Source of the DNA: an uncultured Bacteroidales bacterium
GTDB lineage: Bacteria; Bacteroidota; Bacteroidia; Bacteroidales; WCHB1-69
Length of the DNA: 21,292 nt
Assembly (NCBI GenBank): GCA_937892025.1
Contig: CALAVA010000191.1
Coordinates: forward strand, 1-21,292
Reading direction: 5' to 3'
Shown here one piece after another: positions 6,863 through 14,665 of the stretch; position 1 is the first letter of the stretch, and every line of letters begins with the position of its first letter. Both the position numbers and the translations under genes were made by a program. The notes beneath the pieces were generated by a model. That model was not told the origin of the DNA. It saw only the letters and a program-made list of their open reading frames with translations, and did no database searches.

Positions 6863-8320
6863 ATGAAAACAATAGATGATTTATTGGTAGGTGTTGAGGT
6901 TTTGCAAATAAAAGGGAATACTTCTATTGAAATAGAAAAAATTTGTTTTGACACAAGAGAAGTATCATCATCTTCTTTGTTTGTAGCTCAAAGGGGAACA
7001 AAGACAGATGGTCATCAGTTTGTCGGTCAGGCTATAGAAAAAGGGGCGATTGCTATTGTTGTGGAAAAAATGCCTAAACAAACGCTTGATTCTATTTGTT
7101 ATATACAAGTTAAATGTTCTTCTTTGGCTTTGGCATTGTTGGCTGCCAATTTTTATGACAATCCTTCTCAAAAATTGCAGTTGATAGGCATTACGGGAAC
7201 CAATGGAAAAACAACCACTGTAACCTTATTGTATCGTTTAATGATAGCCTTGCACAAAAAAACGGGTTTGTTGAGTACCATAGAAAACCGTATTAATGAT
7301 AAGACTTATCCTGCTACGCATACTACTGCGGATAGTGTTGCGATAAACAAAATGTTGGCAGAAATGGTCAAAGAAGGTTGTCAATATTGTTTTATGGAAG
7401 TTAGTTCACATGCTATTGTACAAAATAGAATTGCAGGTTTGCATTTTAGAGGGGCTATTTTTAGCAATCTTACTCATGATCATTTAGATTATCACAAAAC
7501 ATTTGCCGCTTATAGAGATGCAAAAAAACTATTTTTTGATAAATTGCCTTCAACTGCATTTGCTTTGGTAAATATAGACGATGCAAATGGTGATTTTATG
7601 TTACAAAATACCAAAGCCAAATCCTATCGTTATAGTTTGCAAAGTGCAAAGGCAGATTTTAAGGCTAAAATAGGAGAATCTAATTTTAGTGGGTTAAACC
7701 TTCGGATAGACAATAAAGAGGTGTGGTTTAAATTAGTTGGAAAATTTAATGCTTATAATCTTTTGGCTATTTATGCTACGGCGGTCCTTTTAGGTTTGGA
7801 CAAAGAAGAGGTGTTAACGCAAATGAGTAATTTAGAAGCGGCCGAAGGGCGTTTTTTTACCTTGCGAAAACACGGAATAACTGTCATTGTTGATTATGCA
7901 CACACTCCTGACGCTTTGAAAAATGTGTTAGAAACCATTAATAATATTATCTGTAAAGATGAGGAAATTGTTACTATTGTGGGCTGTGGCGGAGATAGAG
8001 ATAAGACCAAACGTCCTGAAATGGCAGAGATTGCTTGCCGTTTGAGTAATCGCGTTATCTTGACTTCTGATAATCCGAGAAGCGAAAACCCTCATGATAT
8101 TATTGAGGATATGCTTAAAGGTGTAAGCAAAGCCTATGAGCATAATTTGTTGGTAATAGAAGATAGAAAACAAGCCATAAAAGCCGCTATCATACAGGCA
8201 AAGCCTAATTCGGTGATTTTGGTTGCAGGAAAAGGACACGAAAAATATCAGGATATTGCAGGTGTAAAATATCATTTTGATGACGTGGAAGTAGTAAAAG
8301 AATATTTAAAGGACAAATAA
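6863..8320 (+). CDS. murE: MurE, UDP-MurNAc-L-Ala-D-Glu:meso-diaminopimelate ligase
   Basis: MurE adds the third stem-peptide residue to UDP-MurNAc-L-Ala-D-Glu in the cytoplasm, using ATP. Its 485 residues cover the N-terminal UDP-binding domain, the central ATPase domain with the P-loop G112-T-N-G-K116-T-T and the C-terminal ligase domain. The motif D403-N-P-R406 in the C-terminal domain marks specificity for meso-diaminopimelate over lysine. Other family blocks are THDHLDYHKT, VDYAHTPDAL and AGKGHEKYQ. The protein looks fully functional, which contrasts with the neighbouring murD remnant: MurE needs the product of MurD as its substrate, so that reaction must still be done somewhere in the cell. 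Confidence 0.96.
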   Translation: MKTIDDLLVGVEVLQIKGNTSIEIEKICFDTREVSSSSLFVAQRGTKTDGHQFVGQAIEKGAIAIVVEKMPKQTLDSICYIQVKCSSLALALLAANFYDNPSQKLQLIGITGTNGKTTTVTLLYRLMIALHKKTGLLSTIENRINDKTYPATHTTADSVAINKMLAEMVKEGCQYCFMEVSSHAIVQNRIAGLHFRGAIFSNLTHDHLDYHKTFAAYRDAKKLFFDKLPSTAFALVNIDDANGDFMLQNTKAKSYRYSLQSAKADFKAKIGESNFSGLNLRIDNKEVWFKLVGKFNAYNLLAIYATAVLLGLDKEEVLTQMSNLEAAEGRFFTLRKHGITVIVDYAHTPDALKNVLETINNIICKDEEIVTIVGCGGDRDKTKRPEMAEIACRLSNRVILTSDNPRSENPHDIIEDMLKGVSKAYEHNLLVIEDRKQAIKAAIIQAKPNSVILVAGKGHEKYQDIAGVKYHFDDVEVVKEYLKDK

Positions 8321-8339
8321 AAACTAAAAATATAGAATT

Positions 8340-9623
8340 ATGTTGTATTCACTTTTTAATTGGTTAGATAGGACATTTGATTTGCCAGGAACAGGAGTTT
8401 TTAAATACATCTCTTTTAGAACAGCCATGGCAGCACTATTGGCTCTGTTTTTATCTATGATAATCGGAAAATATGTAATTAAATTTCTGAAAAAGAAACA
8501 GATAGGAGAGGACATCCGCGACCTTGGTTTGGCTGACCAAATGCAAAAAAAAGGAACACCGACAATGGGCGGAGTCATTATTCTATTTAGTTTATTGATT
8601 TCGGTGTTTTTGTTTAATCGTTTGGATAATATTTATATTCAATTGATGATTTTTACTACTATTTGGTTGGGTTTGTTAGGCTTTTGTGATGATTATATCA
8701 AAGTTTTTAAGAAAAACAAAAAAGGAATGTCTGCCAAAGGCAAGTTGATAGGACAATGTGTATTGGGGCTTGTTGTTGCTTTAACTTTGTTTTTTCACCC
8801 GAATGTGCTTATCAAAGAAAAGTGTGATGTTAAAACATACGTTTCTACTGAATCTGTTTTTAAGGTAGAAAACGAAAGTGCAGAAGGAGTCAATGTTTAT
8901 CAATGTGTGGAACCAACCAAATCAACAAAAACGACTATCCCTTTTGTGAAACATAACGAATTTGATTATGCTTCTTTGTTGAAATGGTTGGGTGATGGAT
9001 ATGAAAAATGGGCTTGGTTAATTTATATTCCGATAATCATTTTTATTATTTGTGCCGTTAGCAATGGAGCAAATCTTACTGATGGTTTGGATGGATTGGC
9101 AATAAGTACAGCGGCAATCATTGTTACGGCTCTTGGTATTTTAGCTTATGTGTCAGGAAATTCTATTTTTGCTGATTATTTAAATATTATGTATATTCCC
9201 AACACGGGTGAACTGATGATATTTACAGGTGCCATGTTGGGGGCATGCTTGGGCTTTTATTGGTGGAATTGTCATCCTGCACAAGTTTTTATGGGTGATA
9301 CAGGATCTTTGGCTATTGGAGGCATTATTGCCGTATTTGCTATCATTATCCGTAAAGAATTGTTGTTGCCGATTTTATGTGGAATATATCTAATTGAAAG
9401 TTTGACAGTTATTATTCAAAGAGTGTATTGTAAATATTATAGAAAAAAACACCAATTAGCTGTTAATGAGTTTGTTCCTGTGGAAAAACGTCCGTTTTTA
9501 ATGACTCCTCTTCACCATCATTATCAAAAGAAAGGTTATCATGAGTCTAAAATTGTACAACGTTTTATCATTGTAGGCATGTTATTGGCTGTTTTGACTA
9601 TTGTTACCTTAAAATTACGTTAA
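8340..9623 (+). CDS. mraY: MraY, phospho-MurNAc-pentapeptide transferase
   Basis: MraY is the multi-spanning membrane enzyme that makes lipid I from UDP-MurNAc-pentapeptide and undecaprenyl phosphate. The diagnostic blocks are present: TPTMGGVIIL, the Mg-binding D117-D118-Y, NGANLTDGLDGLA, HPAQVFMGDTGSLA and the MTPLHHHYQKKG loop. The length of 427 residues reflects an insertion between about residues 160 and 215, which is usual in Bacteroidota. The ATG at 8340 follows an A-rich leader 19 bases after murE. The next ORF begins 15 bases after the stop, which leaves no room for a hidden murD N-terminus. Confidence 0.96.
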   Translation: MLYSLFNWLDRTFDLPGTGVFKYISFRTAMAALLALFLSMIIGKYVIKFLKKKQIGEDIRDLGLADQMQKKGTPTMGGVIILFSLLISVFLFNRLDNIYIQLMIFTTIWLGLLGFCDDYIKVFKKNKKGMSAKGKLIGQCVLGLVVALTLFFHPNVLIKEKCDVKTYVSTESVFKVENESAEGVNVYQCVEPTKSTKTTIPFVKHNEFDYASLLKWLGDGYEKWAWLIYIPIIIFIICAVSNGANLTDGLDGLAISTAAIIVTALGILAYVSGNSIFADYLNIMYIPNTGELMIFTGAMLGACLGFYWWNCHPAQVFMGDTGSLAIGGIIAVFAIIIRKELLLPILCGIYLIESLTVIIQRVYCKYYRKKHQLAVNEFVPVEKRPFLMTPLHHHYQKKGYHESKIVQRFIIVGMLLAVLTIVTLKLR

Positions 9624-9638
9624 TAAAACTTAAAGAAA

Positions 9639-10181
9639 ATGAAATTTGAAGATTTAATTATAGATAATTCGCAAGTAGTAGAAAGAAATCGTTTGTTAGA
9701 AAACAGATTGGTAGCTATTAGAAACCGAAATAGGGGAACAATGCTATCAAAATTGAATAAAGAAACGCATAAATTAGAAACGATAACAACATTTAGAGGG
9801 GTAACTTTTATTAACGATGCAAAATCTGAAAACATCAATTCTACGTATTATGCCATAGAACAGATAAAAACCTCAATGGTTTGGATAATAGGCAGTGATG
9901 ATGCTCAAACGGATTATGAAAAACTGCTTCCTATTGTTACGCCTAAAGTTCATGCTTTGGTATGCTTTGGTACACAGAATGAGAGGTTGATAGATATTTT
10001 CAAAGGACATATTTCTCTTGTTGTGGAATGTCCTGATATAAACACGGCTGTAAGCGAAGCCTTTTATGCATCACAAAAGGGCGGTGTGGTTATATTTTCT
10101 TCTGCTTGTCCATGTGGACAACTTTATGCCAACTATCAACAACGAGGAGAAGCTTTTAAAAATGCAATAGCACAATTATGA
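9639..10181 (+). CDS. murD: MurD C-terminal-domain-only protein (murD remnant)
   Basis: This gene sits where murD belongs but encodes 180 residues; MurD has about 440. From about residue 44 (HKLETITTFRGVTFIND) it aligns with the C-terminal ligase domain of Bacteroidota MurD. The UDP-binding Rossmann domain and the central P-loop ATPase domain are absent. The first 43 residues match nothing I recognise. Substrate-binding motifs are altered: SKATN reads AKSEN (residues 61-65, Lys62 kept, Thr replaced by Glu), and LSPACASFD reads FSSACPCGQ. It cannot be a MurD ligase on its own. Yet the ORF is open, has an A-rich leader, and its stop overlaps the ftsW start (ATGA), so it is probably translated. 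It could be a decaying gene kept for coupling, or a repurposed protein. Confidence 0.85.
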   Translation: MKFEDLIIDNSQVVERNRLLENRLVAIRNRNRGTMLSKLNKETHKLETITTFRGVTFINDAKSENINSTYYAIEQIKTSMVWIIGSDDAQTDYEKLLPIVTPKVHALVCFGTQNERLIDIFKGHISLVVECPDINTAVSEAFYASQKGGVVIFSSACPCGQLYANYQQRGEAFKNAIAQL

Positions 10182-11380
10182 TAGACGCTGCCAAAATAAA
10201 ATCTTTTTTTGCTAAAAACAAGGGCGATAGTATCATTTGGACACTCGTTTTGTTCATTATGTTATTTTCTGTATTGGCAGTTTATAGCACAGGAGCAAAA
10301 TTGAATGCCGACCATCAGCAAAGTTTGATGTTTTTGATAAAAGGGCATGTTTTTTATCTTTTTATTGGGCTTATTTGTATGTATATTGTACAGAATATCA
10401 ACTATAGATGGTGGTACAAATTGTCCAAATTGGGTTTGGCATTGGGATTTCTCTTGTTGATTGCTACCTTTTCTTTTGGCGTTTCTGAACATGGGGCAAA
10501 AAGAAGTTTAATTGTTTTTGGAATGAAAATACAAACTATTCATTTTATTGAATTGTGTGTAATTATTTTCTTCTCTTCATGGTTGGCAAGAACCAAAGAC
10601 AACATTAATGATATCAAACACGATTATATATATAAATTGATTTTTATTTTTGTTGTTTGTGGATTGATAATGTCGCAAAAGACTTCAGCAAGTATTATTT
10701 TAGGTATAACTTGTTTTGTGTTACTATTTGTTTCTAAACTTAAATTTAAGTATTTTGCGACAACGATGGGCATATTGACAATTATTGTGGCTATAGGAGT
10801 TTCTATATTGATGTCAGATGCAGTAAATCCTCAAAGTGAAAATAGTTTTTTCAAACGTTTAGGCACAGCCAAAACAAGATTGGAGTCTTTTAGTAATAAA
10901 GATGACATACATCGAGAAATACTTACTACAGAGGCGGCTATTGCTTCAAGTTCTTTGTTCCCACGTCCGGGAGAATCTATTCATAATTATGGAGTAAAAG
11001 AAAGTTATTCAGATTATGTTTTTGCTTTTTTTGTAGAAGAATATGGTATTCTTTTTGGAATAATATTGATTGTTTTATATTTGATTCTGTTTTATCGAGC
11101 TATGCTTATTGCAAGAAGGATAAATACTTCATTTGGGGCTTATTTGGCAGTTGGAATAGGTTTTCTTATTACTTTTCAAGCGATGGTTCACATTTGTGTT
11201 TGTACGGGTGTTTTCCCTGCTACAGGTGAAACTTTGCCTTTGTTTAGCAAAGGGGGAATGTCTATTATAACAACATCTATATCAATAGGAATATTGCTGA
11301 ATATCAGCAAAGAAGCAAACAAAGAGATGGAACAACAAAAAGAGAAAGAAAAAACAACGGAGGAGGTGTATTATGAGTAA
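10178..11380 (+). CDS. ftsW: FtsW, SEDS-family septal peptidoglycan polymerase (divergent)
   Basis: FtsW is a polytopic membrane glycosyltransferase that polymerises lipid II together with FtsI. Its 400 residues show about ten hydrophobic segments. The catalytic Asp is present (D279 in YSDYVFAFFVEEYG), as is the C-terminal block FPATGETLPLFSKGGMS. The region that normally reads RRW..-G-QPSExAKL is KRSLIVFG-QTIHFIEL here (residues 108-126), so the conserved Trp, the QPSE motif and the following Lys are missing. The start overlaps the murD remnant by 4 bases and the 3' end overlaps murG by 8. The charged C-terminal tail carries a strong GGAGGAGG site for murG. RodA is the other possible family member, but the operon position favours FtsW. 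Confidence 0.92.
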   Translation: MIDAAKIKSFFAKNKGDSIIWTLVLFIMLFSVLAVYSTGAKLNADHQQSLMFLIKGHVFYLFIGLICMYIVQNINYRWWYKLSKLGLALGFLLLIATFSFGVSEHGAKRSLIVFGMKIQTIHFIELCVIIFFSSWLARTKDNINDIKHDYIYKLIFIFVVCGLIMSQKTSASIILGITCFVLLFVSKLKFKYFATTMGILTIIVAIGVSILMSDAVNPQSENSFFKRLGTAKTRLESFSNKDDIHREILTTEAAIASSSLFPRPGESIHNYGVKESYSDYVFAFFVEEYGILFGIILIVLYLILFYRAMLIARRINTSFGAYLAVGIGFLITFQAMVHICVCTGVFPATGETLPLFSKGGMSIITTSISIGILLNISKEANKEMEQQKEKEKTTEEVYYE

Positions 11381-12476
11381 GAGAATTCTAATTTCGGGAG
11401 GCGGAACGGGGGGACATATTTTTCCTGCTGTTGCTATTGCCAATGCTTTGAAGGAATATTATCAAGATGCTGATATCTTATTTATTGGAGCCAATGGCAG
11501 AATGGAAATGAAACGTGTGCCAGAAGCAGGGTTTGACATAAAAGGATTGAATATTTATGGGTTTCAACGAAAAATCAGTTTTAAAAATTTCGTGGAAAAC
11601 TTAAAACTCCCTTTTCGTGTTTTTGATAGTATGCAAGAGGTAAAAAAAATTATTCGTGAATTTGCTCCCGATATTGCCATTGGAGTAGGCGGATATGCAA
11701 GTGGTCCCGCTTTGAAAATGGCTGCCAAAATGAATGTCCCGACTTTAATTCATGAGGCAAATTCTTTTCCAGGAATGACAAATAGGTTGCTTGCAGATAA
11801 AGTGGATTGTATTTGCATTACTTATGATAGTGTAAAAAAATATTTTCCAAAAGAAAAAACTGTTAAGACAGGCAATCCCATTCGAGGGGATATTCTTAAT
11901 ATTGCTGTTACACGGGACGAGGCTTTGGATTTTTTCGGTTTGCAAAAAGAAAAAAAGACCATTGCTGTTATTGGTGGAAGTTTGGGGGCAAGAACCATCA
12001 ATGAGAGTATAACTACTTTTGTAGAGGATTTATCGCAAAAGGGCATTCAGTTGATTTGGCAAACAGGGGAATATTATTATAATTCTTTGCCTGAAAATCT
12101 GAAATGTTTGCAAGGAATAAAGGTTTTCCCATTTATACGGCGTATGGACATGCTTTATACAGCAGCCGATGTCGTTATTTCAAGGGCAGGTGCCTTATCT
12201 TTAACAGAATTATGCACTGTAGGCAAACCATGTATTTTGGTGCCTTCACCTAATGTAGCCGAAGACCATCAAACAAAGAACGCACAAGCCTTGGAGCAAG
12301 CAGGAGCGGCTCTATTGGTGCCTGATGTTGAAGCAAAAGAAAAATTGAAAGATGCGGTATTATCACTTGTCAATGATGATGAAATGTTGGCTAAGCAAAA
12401 AACAAATTTGCTTAAACTTGCCCAACCGAATGCAACAGAATTAATTGTGAAAGAAGTTGTTAAATTGATAAAATAG
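11373..12476 (+). CDS. murG: MurG, lipid II-forming N-acetylglucosaminyltransferase
   Basis: MurG transfers GlcNAc from UDP-GlcNAc to lipid I on the inner face of the membrane, giving lipid II. Its 367 residues form a GT-B fold. The N-terminal lipid I site has GGGTGGHIFPAVAIA and GVGGYASGPAL followed by LIHEANSFPGMTNRLL. The C-terminal UDP-GlcNAc site has GGSLGARTINE, SRAGALSLTELCTVGKP and the AEDHQTKNA block. The start codon follows a strong GGAGGAGG sequence inside the end of ftsW, which is unusual for Bacteroidota. The gene overlaps ftsW by 8 bases and lies 6 bases before murC. Nothing appears damaged. Confidence 0.96.
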   Translation: MSKRILISGGGTGGHIFPAVAIANALKEYYQDADILFIGANGRMEMKRVPEAGFDIKGLNIYGFQRKISFKNFVENLKLPFRVFDSMQEVKKIIREFAPDIAIGVGGYASGPALKMAAKMNVPTLIHEANSFPGMTNRLLADKVDCICITYDSVKKYFPKEKTVKTGNPIRGDILNIAVTRDEALDFFGLQKEKKTIAVIGGSLGARTINESITTFVEDLSQKGIQLIWQTGEYYYNSLPENLKCLQGIKVFPFIRRMDMLYTAADVVISRAGALSLTELCTVGKPCILVPSPNVAEDHQTKNAQALEQAGAALLVPDVEAKEKLKDAVLSLVNDDEMLAKQKTNLLKLAQPNATELIVKEVVKLIK

Positions 12477-12482
12477 AAAGAT

Positions 12483-13841
12483 ATGCTTTCACTGACTGAC
12501 ATAAAAAAAATCTATTTTTTGGGAATAGGCGGTATTGGTATGAGTGCTTTGGCAAGATATTTTTGCCGAAGAGGGATTGCTGTTTTGGGGTATGATAAAA
12601 CACCATCGCCATTGACAACACAATTGCAACAAGAAGGTATGAACATTCATTTTGAGGACAATCCGCAACTTATTCCTCAAGATATTGATGTCGTTGTTTA
12701 TACACCAGCCGTTCCTCATAGTCTTGCAGAGTGGAAACATATCCAGCAAATGGAAGTTCCTTGTGTTAAACGTTCACAAATGTTGGGCATGATAAGTACA
12801 GATAAAGAAACTTATGCCGTTGCAGGAACACACGGAAAAACTTCTACCACAGCGATGCTGACACAGATATTGTATGGTAATAAACCAGTATCGGCATTTA
12901 TTGGTGGAATCGCAAAAAATTTCAATTCAAATTATGTTGACGATAATCAGGCTTCTATTTTGGTAGTAGAGGCAGATGAATATGATCGTTCTTTTTTGTC
13001 TTTGAATCCTTATGTGGCTATTGTTACGGCTATGGATGCTGACCATTTAGATATTTATGGTTCAAAAGAAAAATTGGAACAATCTTTTCAAGATTTTGTA
13101 GATAGAATTTCCAAACAGGGATTTTTAATTACCAAAAAACCGCTTCTGAATATTTTAAAACCGCAATGTAATGTCGTAACTTATAGTTTGCAGGATAGCG
13201 ACTGTGATTATTATGTAAAAAACTTACGAATAGTGTCTAATAGACAATGTTTTGATATTGTGTGTCCGAAAAATCGTTGTGTATCAGTTTCTTTTCCTAT
13301 TGCAGGCACACATAATATAGAAAATGCAGTGGCCGCAACTGCTGCAGCAGATATTTGTGGAGTAGATATACAAAAAATCACAGAAAATCTCAATAATTAT
13401 TTAGGCGTGAAAAGACGTTTTGAATATGTAATAGATAGACTTGATTTTGTGTATATAGACGATTATGCTCATCATCCGAAAGAGATAGAGGCAACAATTT
13501 TGGCAGTAAAAAAACTATATCCGAACAAAAAAATTTGTGGGGTTTTTCAACCACATCTTTACACCAGAACCAGAGATTTTGCTGATGATTTTGCTCTGGC
13601 TTTGAGTTCGTTAGACAAAATTGTGCTTTTGGATATCTATCCCGCTCGCGAAGAACCTATTGAGGGGATTGATGCACTTTTTTTGTTGAATAAGATAAAA
13701 AATCCGAATAAAATAAAGGTGTCAAAAGAAAATTTGCCCGATTTTTTGGCTCAAGAAGCACCCGAAGTTTTGCTTACTATGGGAGCAGGAGATATTGACA
13801 GAATAGTTGTTAAAATAAAAGAAAAATTTGACAATGAATAA
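12483..13841 (+). CDS. murC: MurC, UDP-MurNAc--L-alanine ligase
   Basis: MurC adds the first stem-peptide residue, L-alanine, to UDP-MurNAc with ATP. Its 452 residues show the three Mur ligase domains: the N-terminal nucleotide fold (GIGGIGMSALARYF), the central ATPase domain with the P-loop G115-T-H-G-K119-T, EADEYDRSFL and the DADHLDIYG block, and the C-terminal domain with DDYAHHPKEI and FQPHLYTRTRDF. It is full length and has intact motifs, so in this operon only murD among the Mur ligases is reduced. The 3' end overlaps the ftsQ start by 8 bases. Confidence 0.96.
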   Translation: MLSLTDIKKIYFLGIGGIGMSALARYFCRRGIAVLGYDKTPSPLTTQLQQEGMNIHFEDNPQLIPQDIDVVVYTPAVPHSLAEWKHIQQMEVPCVKRSQMLGMISTDKETYAVAGTHGKTSTTAMLTQILYGNKPVSAFIGGIAKNFNSNYVDDNQASILVVEADEYDRSFLSLNPYVAIVTAMDADHLDIYGSKEKLEQSFQDFVDRISKQGFLITKKPLLNILKPQCNVVTYSLQDSDCDYYVKNLRIVSNRQCFDIVCPKNRCVSVSFPIAGTHNIENAVAATAAADICGVDIQKITENLNNYLGVKRRFEYVIDRLDFVYIDDYAHHPKEIEATILAVKKLYPNKKICGVFQPHLYTRTRDFADDFALALSSLDKIVLLDIYPAREEPIEGIDALFLLNKIKNPNKIKVSKENLPDFLAQEAPEVLLTMGAGDIDRIVVKIKEKFDNE

Positions 13842-14649
13842 AAAGTATGCGGTTGTCGGTATTGTTGTTGCTATTCTTGTTGTAGTAGTAATTGTTTTCT
13901 ATCAGGTGTCGTCGCGGGATAGAACATTCTCTAATATTATTTATCAAATTGATTATAATGAAGATACGATTTTGCGTCAAGAAAATATAAATCATTATCT
14001 AAAAGACAATAACATAAATGTTATTGGAAAGAAAATTGATAGTGTGGATAAACAAATTATTGAAAACAAATTGCGTTTATATCCTTATATAGAGCATGTT
14101 GAGGTTCTTGATTCAAAAGATAAACTCATTGTTAAGATAAAACAAGAAAAAATATTGGCAAAAGTCTATAATCAAGAAGACAAAGTGTTTTTTTTATCCA
14201 AAACTGGCAGAATTTTGCCTTATGATAGTCTGATACATGGACGTTTTTTGATCGTAAACGGAAAGATTGACAATCAATATCAAAATAATATTTATCTTTG
14301 TGAAGATAGTTTGTTTGCCACAAAAGATTCTCTTAAGATAAAGAAATATTTGAATTTGTATAATATTTGGAAAATTGCTCAATATGTTGATAATGATGAA
14401 TTTTGGAAGGCACAAATTTGTCAAATTTATCTTGATGAAAACGATGATTTTCAATTGAGTACCACAGTTGGTAATCATGTTGTTTTGTTTGGAAAATTGA
14501 CGATGAGTCCGCAAATAGAACAAGTGATAGATTCTCGATTTAGCAACCTTAAATCAATCTATGTGAATGGCTTTAAGATTATGGGTTGGGATAAATATGA
14601 AATGATAAACTTAAAATATGGGAAAGAAATTCCTTGTAAAAAACGATAA
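13834..14649 (+). CDS. ftsQ: FtsQ, divisome scaffold protein
   Basis: FtsQ is a single-pass membrane protein that joins FtsL and FtsB in the divisome. The 271 residues show a short cytoplasmic start, one membrane segment (about residues 5-23, very rich in Val and Ile) and a periplasmic region. The first part is POTRA-like (about residues 40-105: KDNNINVIGKKIDSVDKQ then EHVEVLDSKDKLIVKIKQ) and precedes the beta-rich FtsQ domain. Sequence conservation is low, as usual in this phylum; position between murC and ftsA supports the call. A TTG at 13828 is in frame, but the ATG at 13834 is the natural start and overlaps murC. Confidence 0.85.
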   Translation: MNKKYAVVGIVVAILVVVVIVFYQVSSRDRTFSNIIYQIDYNEDTILRQENINHYLKDNNINVIGKKIDSVDKQIIENKLRLYPYIEHVEVLDSKDKLIVKIKQEKILAKVYNQEDKVFFLSKTGRILPYDSLIHGRFLIVNGKIDNQYQNNIYLCEDSLFATKDSLKIKKYLNLYNIWKIAQYVDNDEFWKAQICQIYLDENDDFQLSTTVGNHVVLFGKLTMSPQIEQVIDSRFSNLKSIYVNGFKIMGWDKYEMINLKYGKEIPCKKR

Positions 14650-14665
14650 CTTAAAAGAATAGAAA

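Noticed and set aside
8324..8578. Antisense ORFs across the dcw genes, for example this one on the - strand
   Set aside because: They mirror codons of well-recognised genes, have no promoter or leader and resemble no family.
9624..9638. A frameshifted murD N-terminus hidden before the remnant
   Set aside because: Only 15 bases separate the mraY stop from the remnant's ATG, so there is no room.
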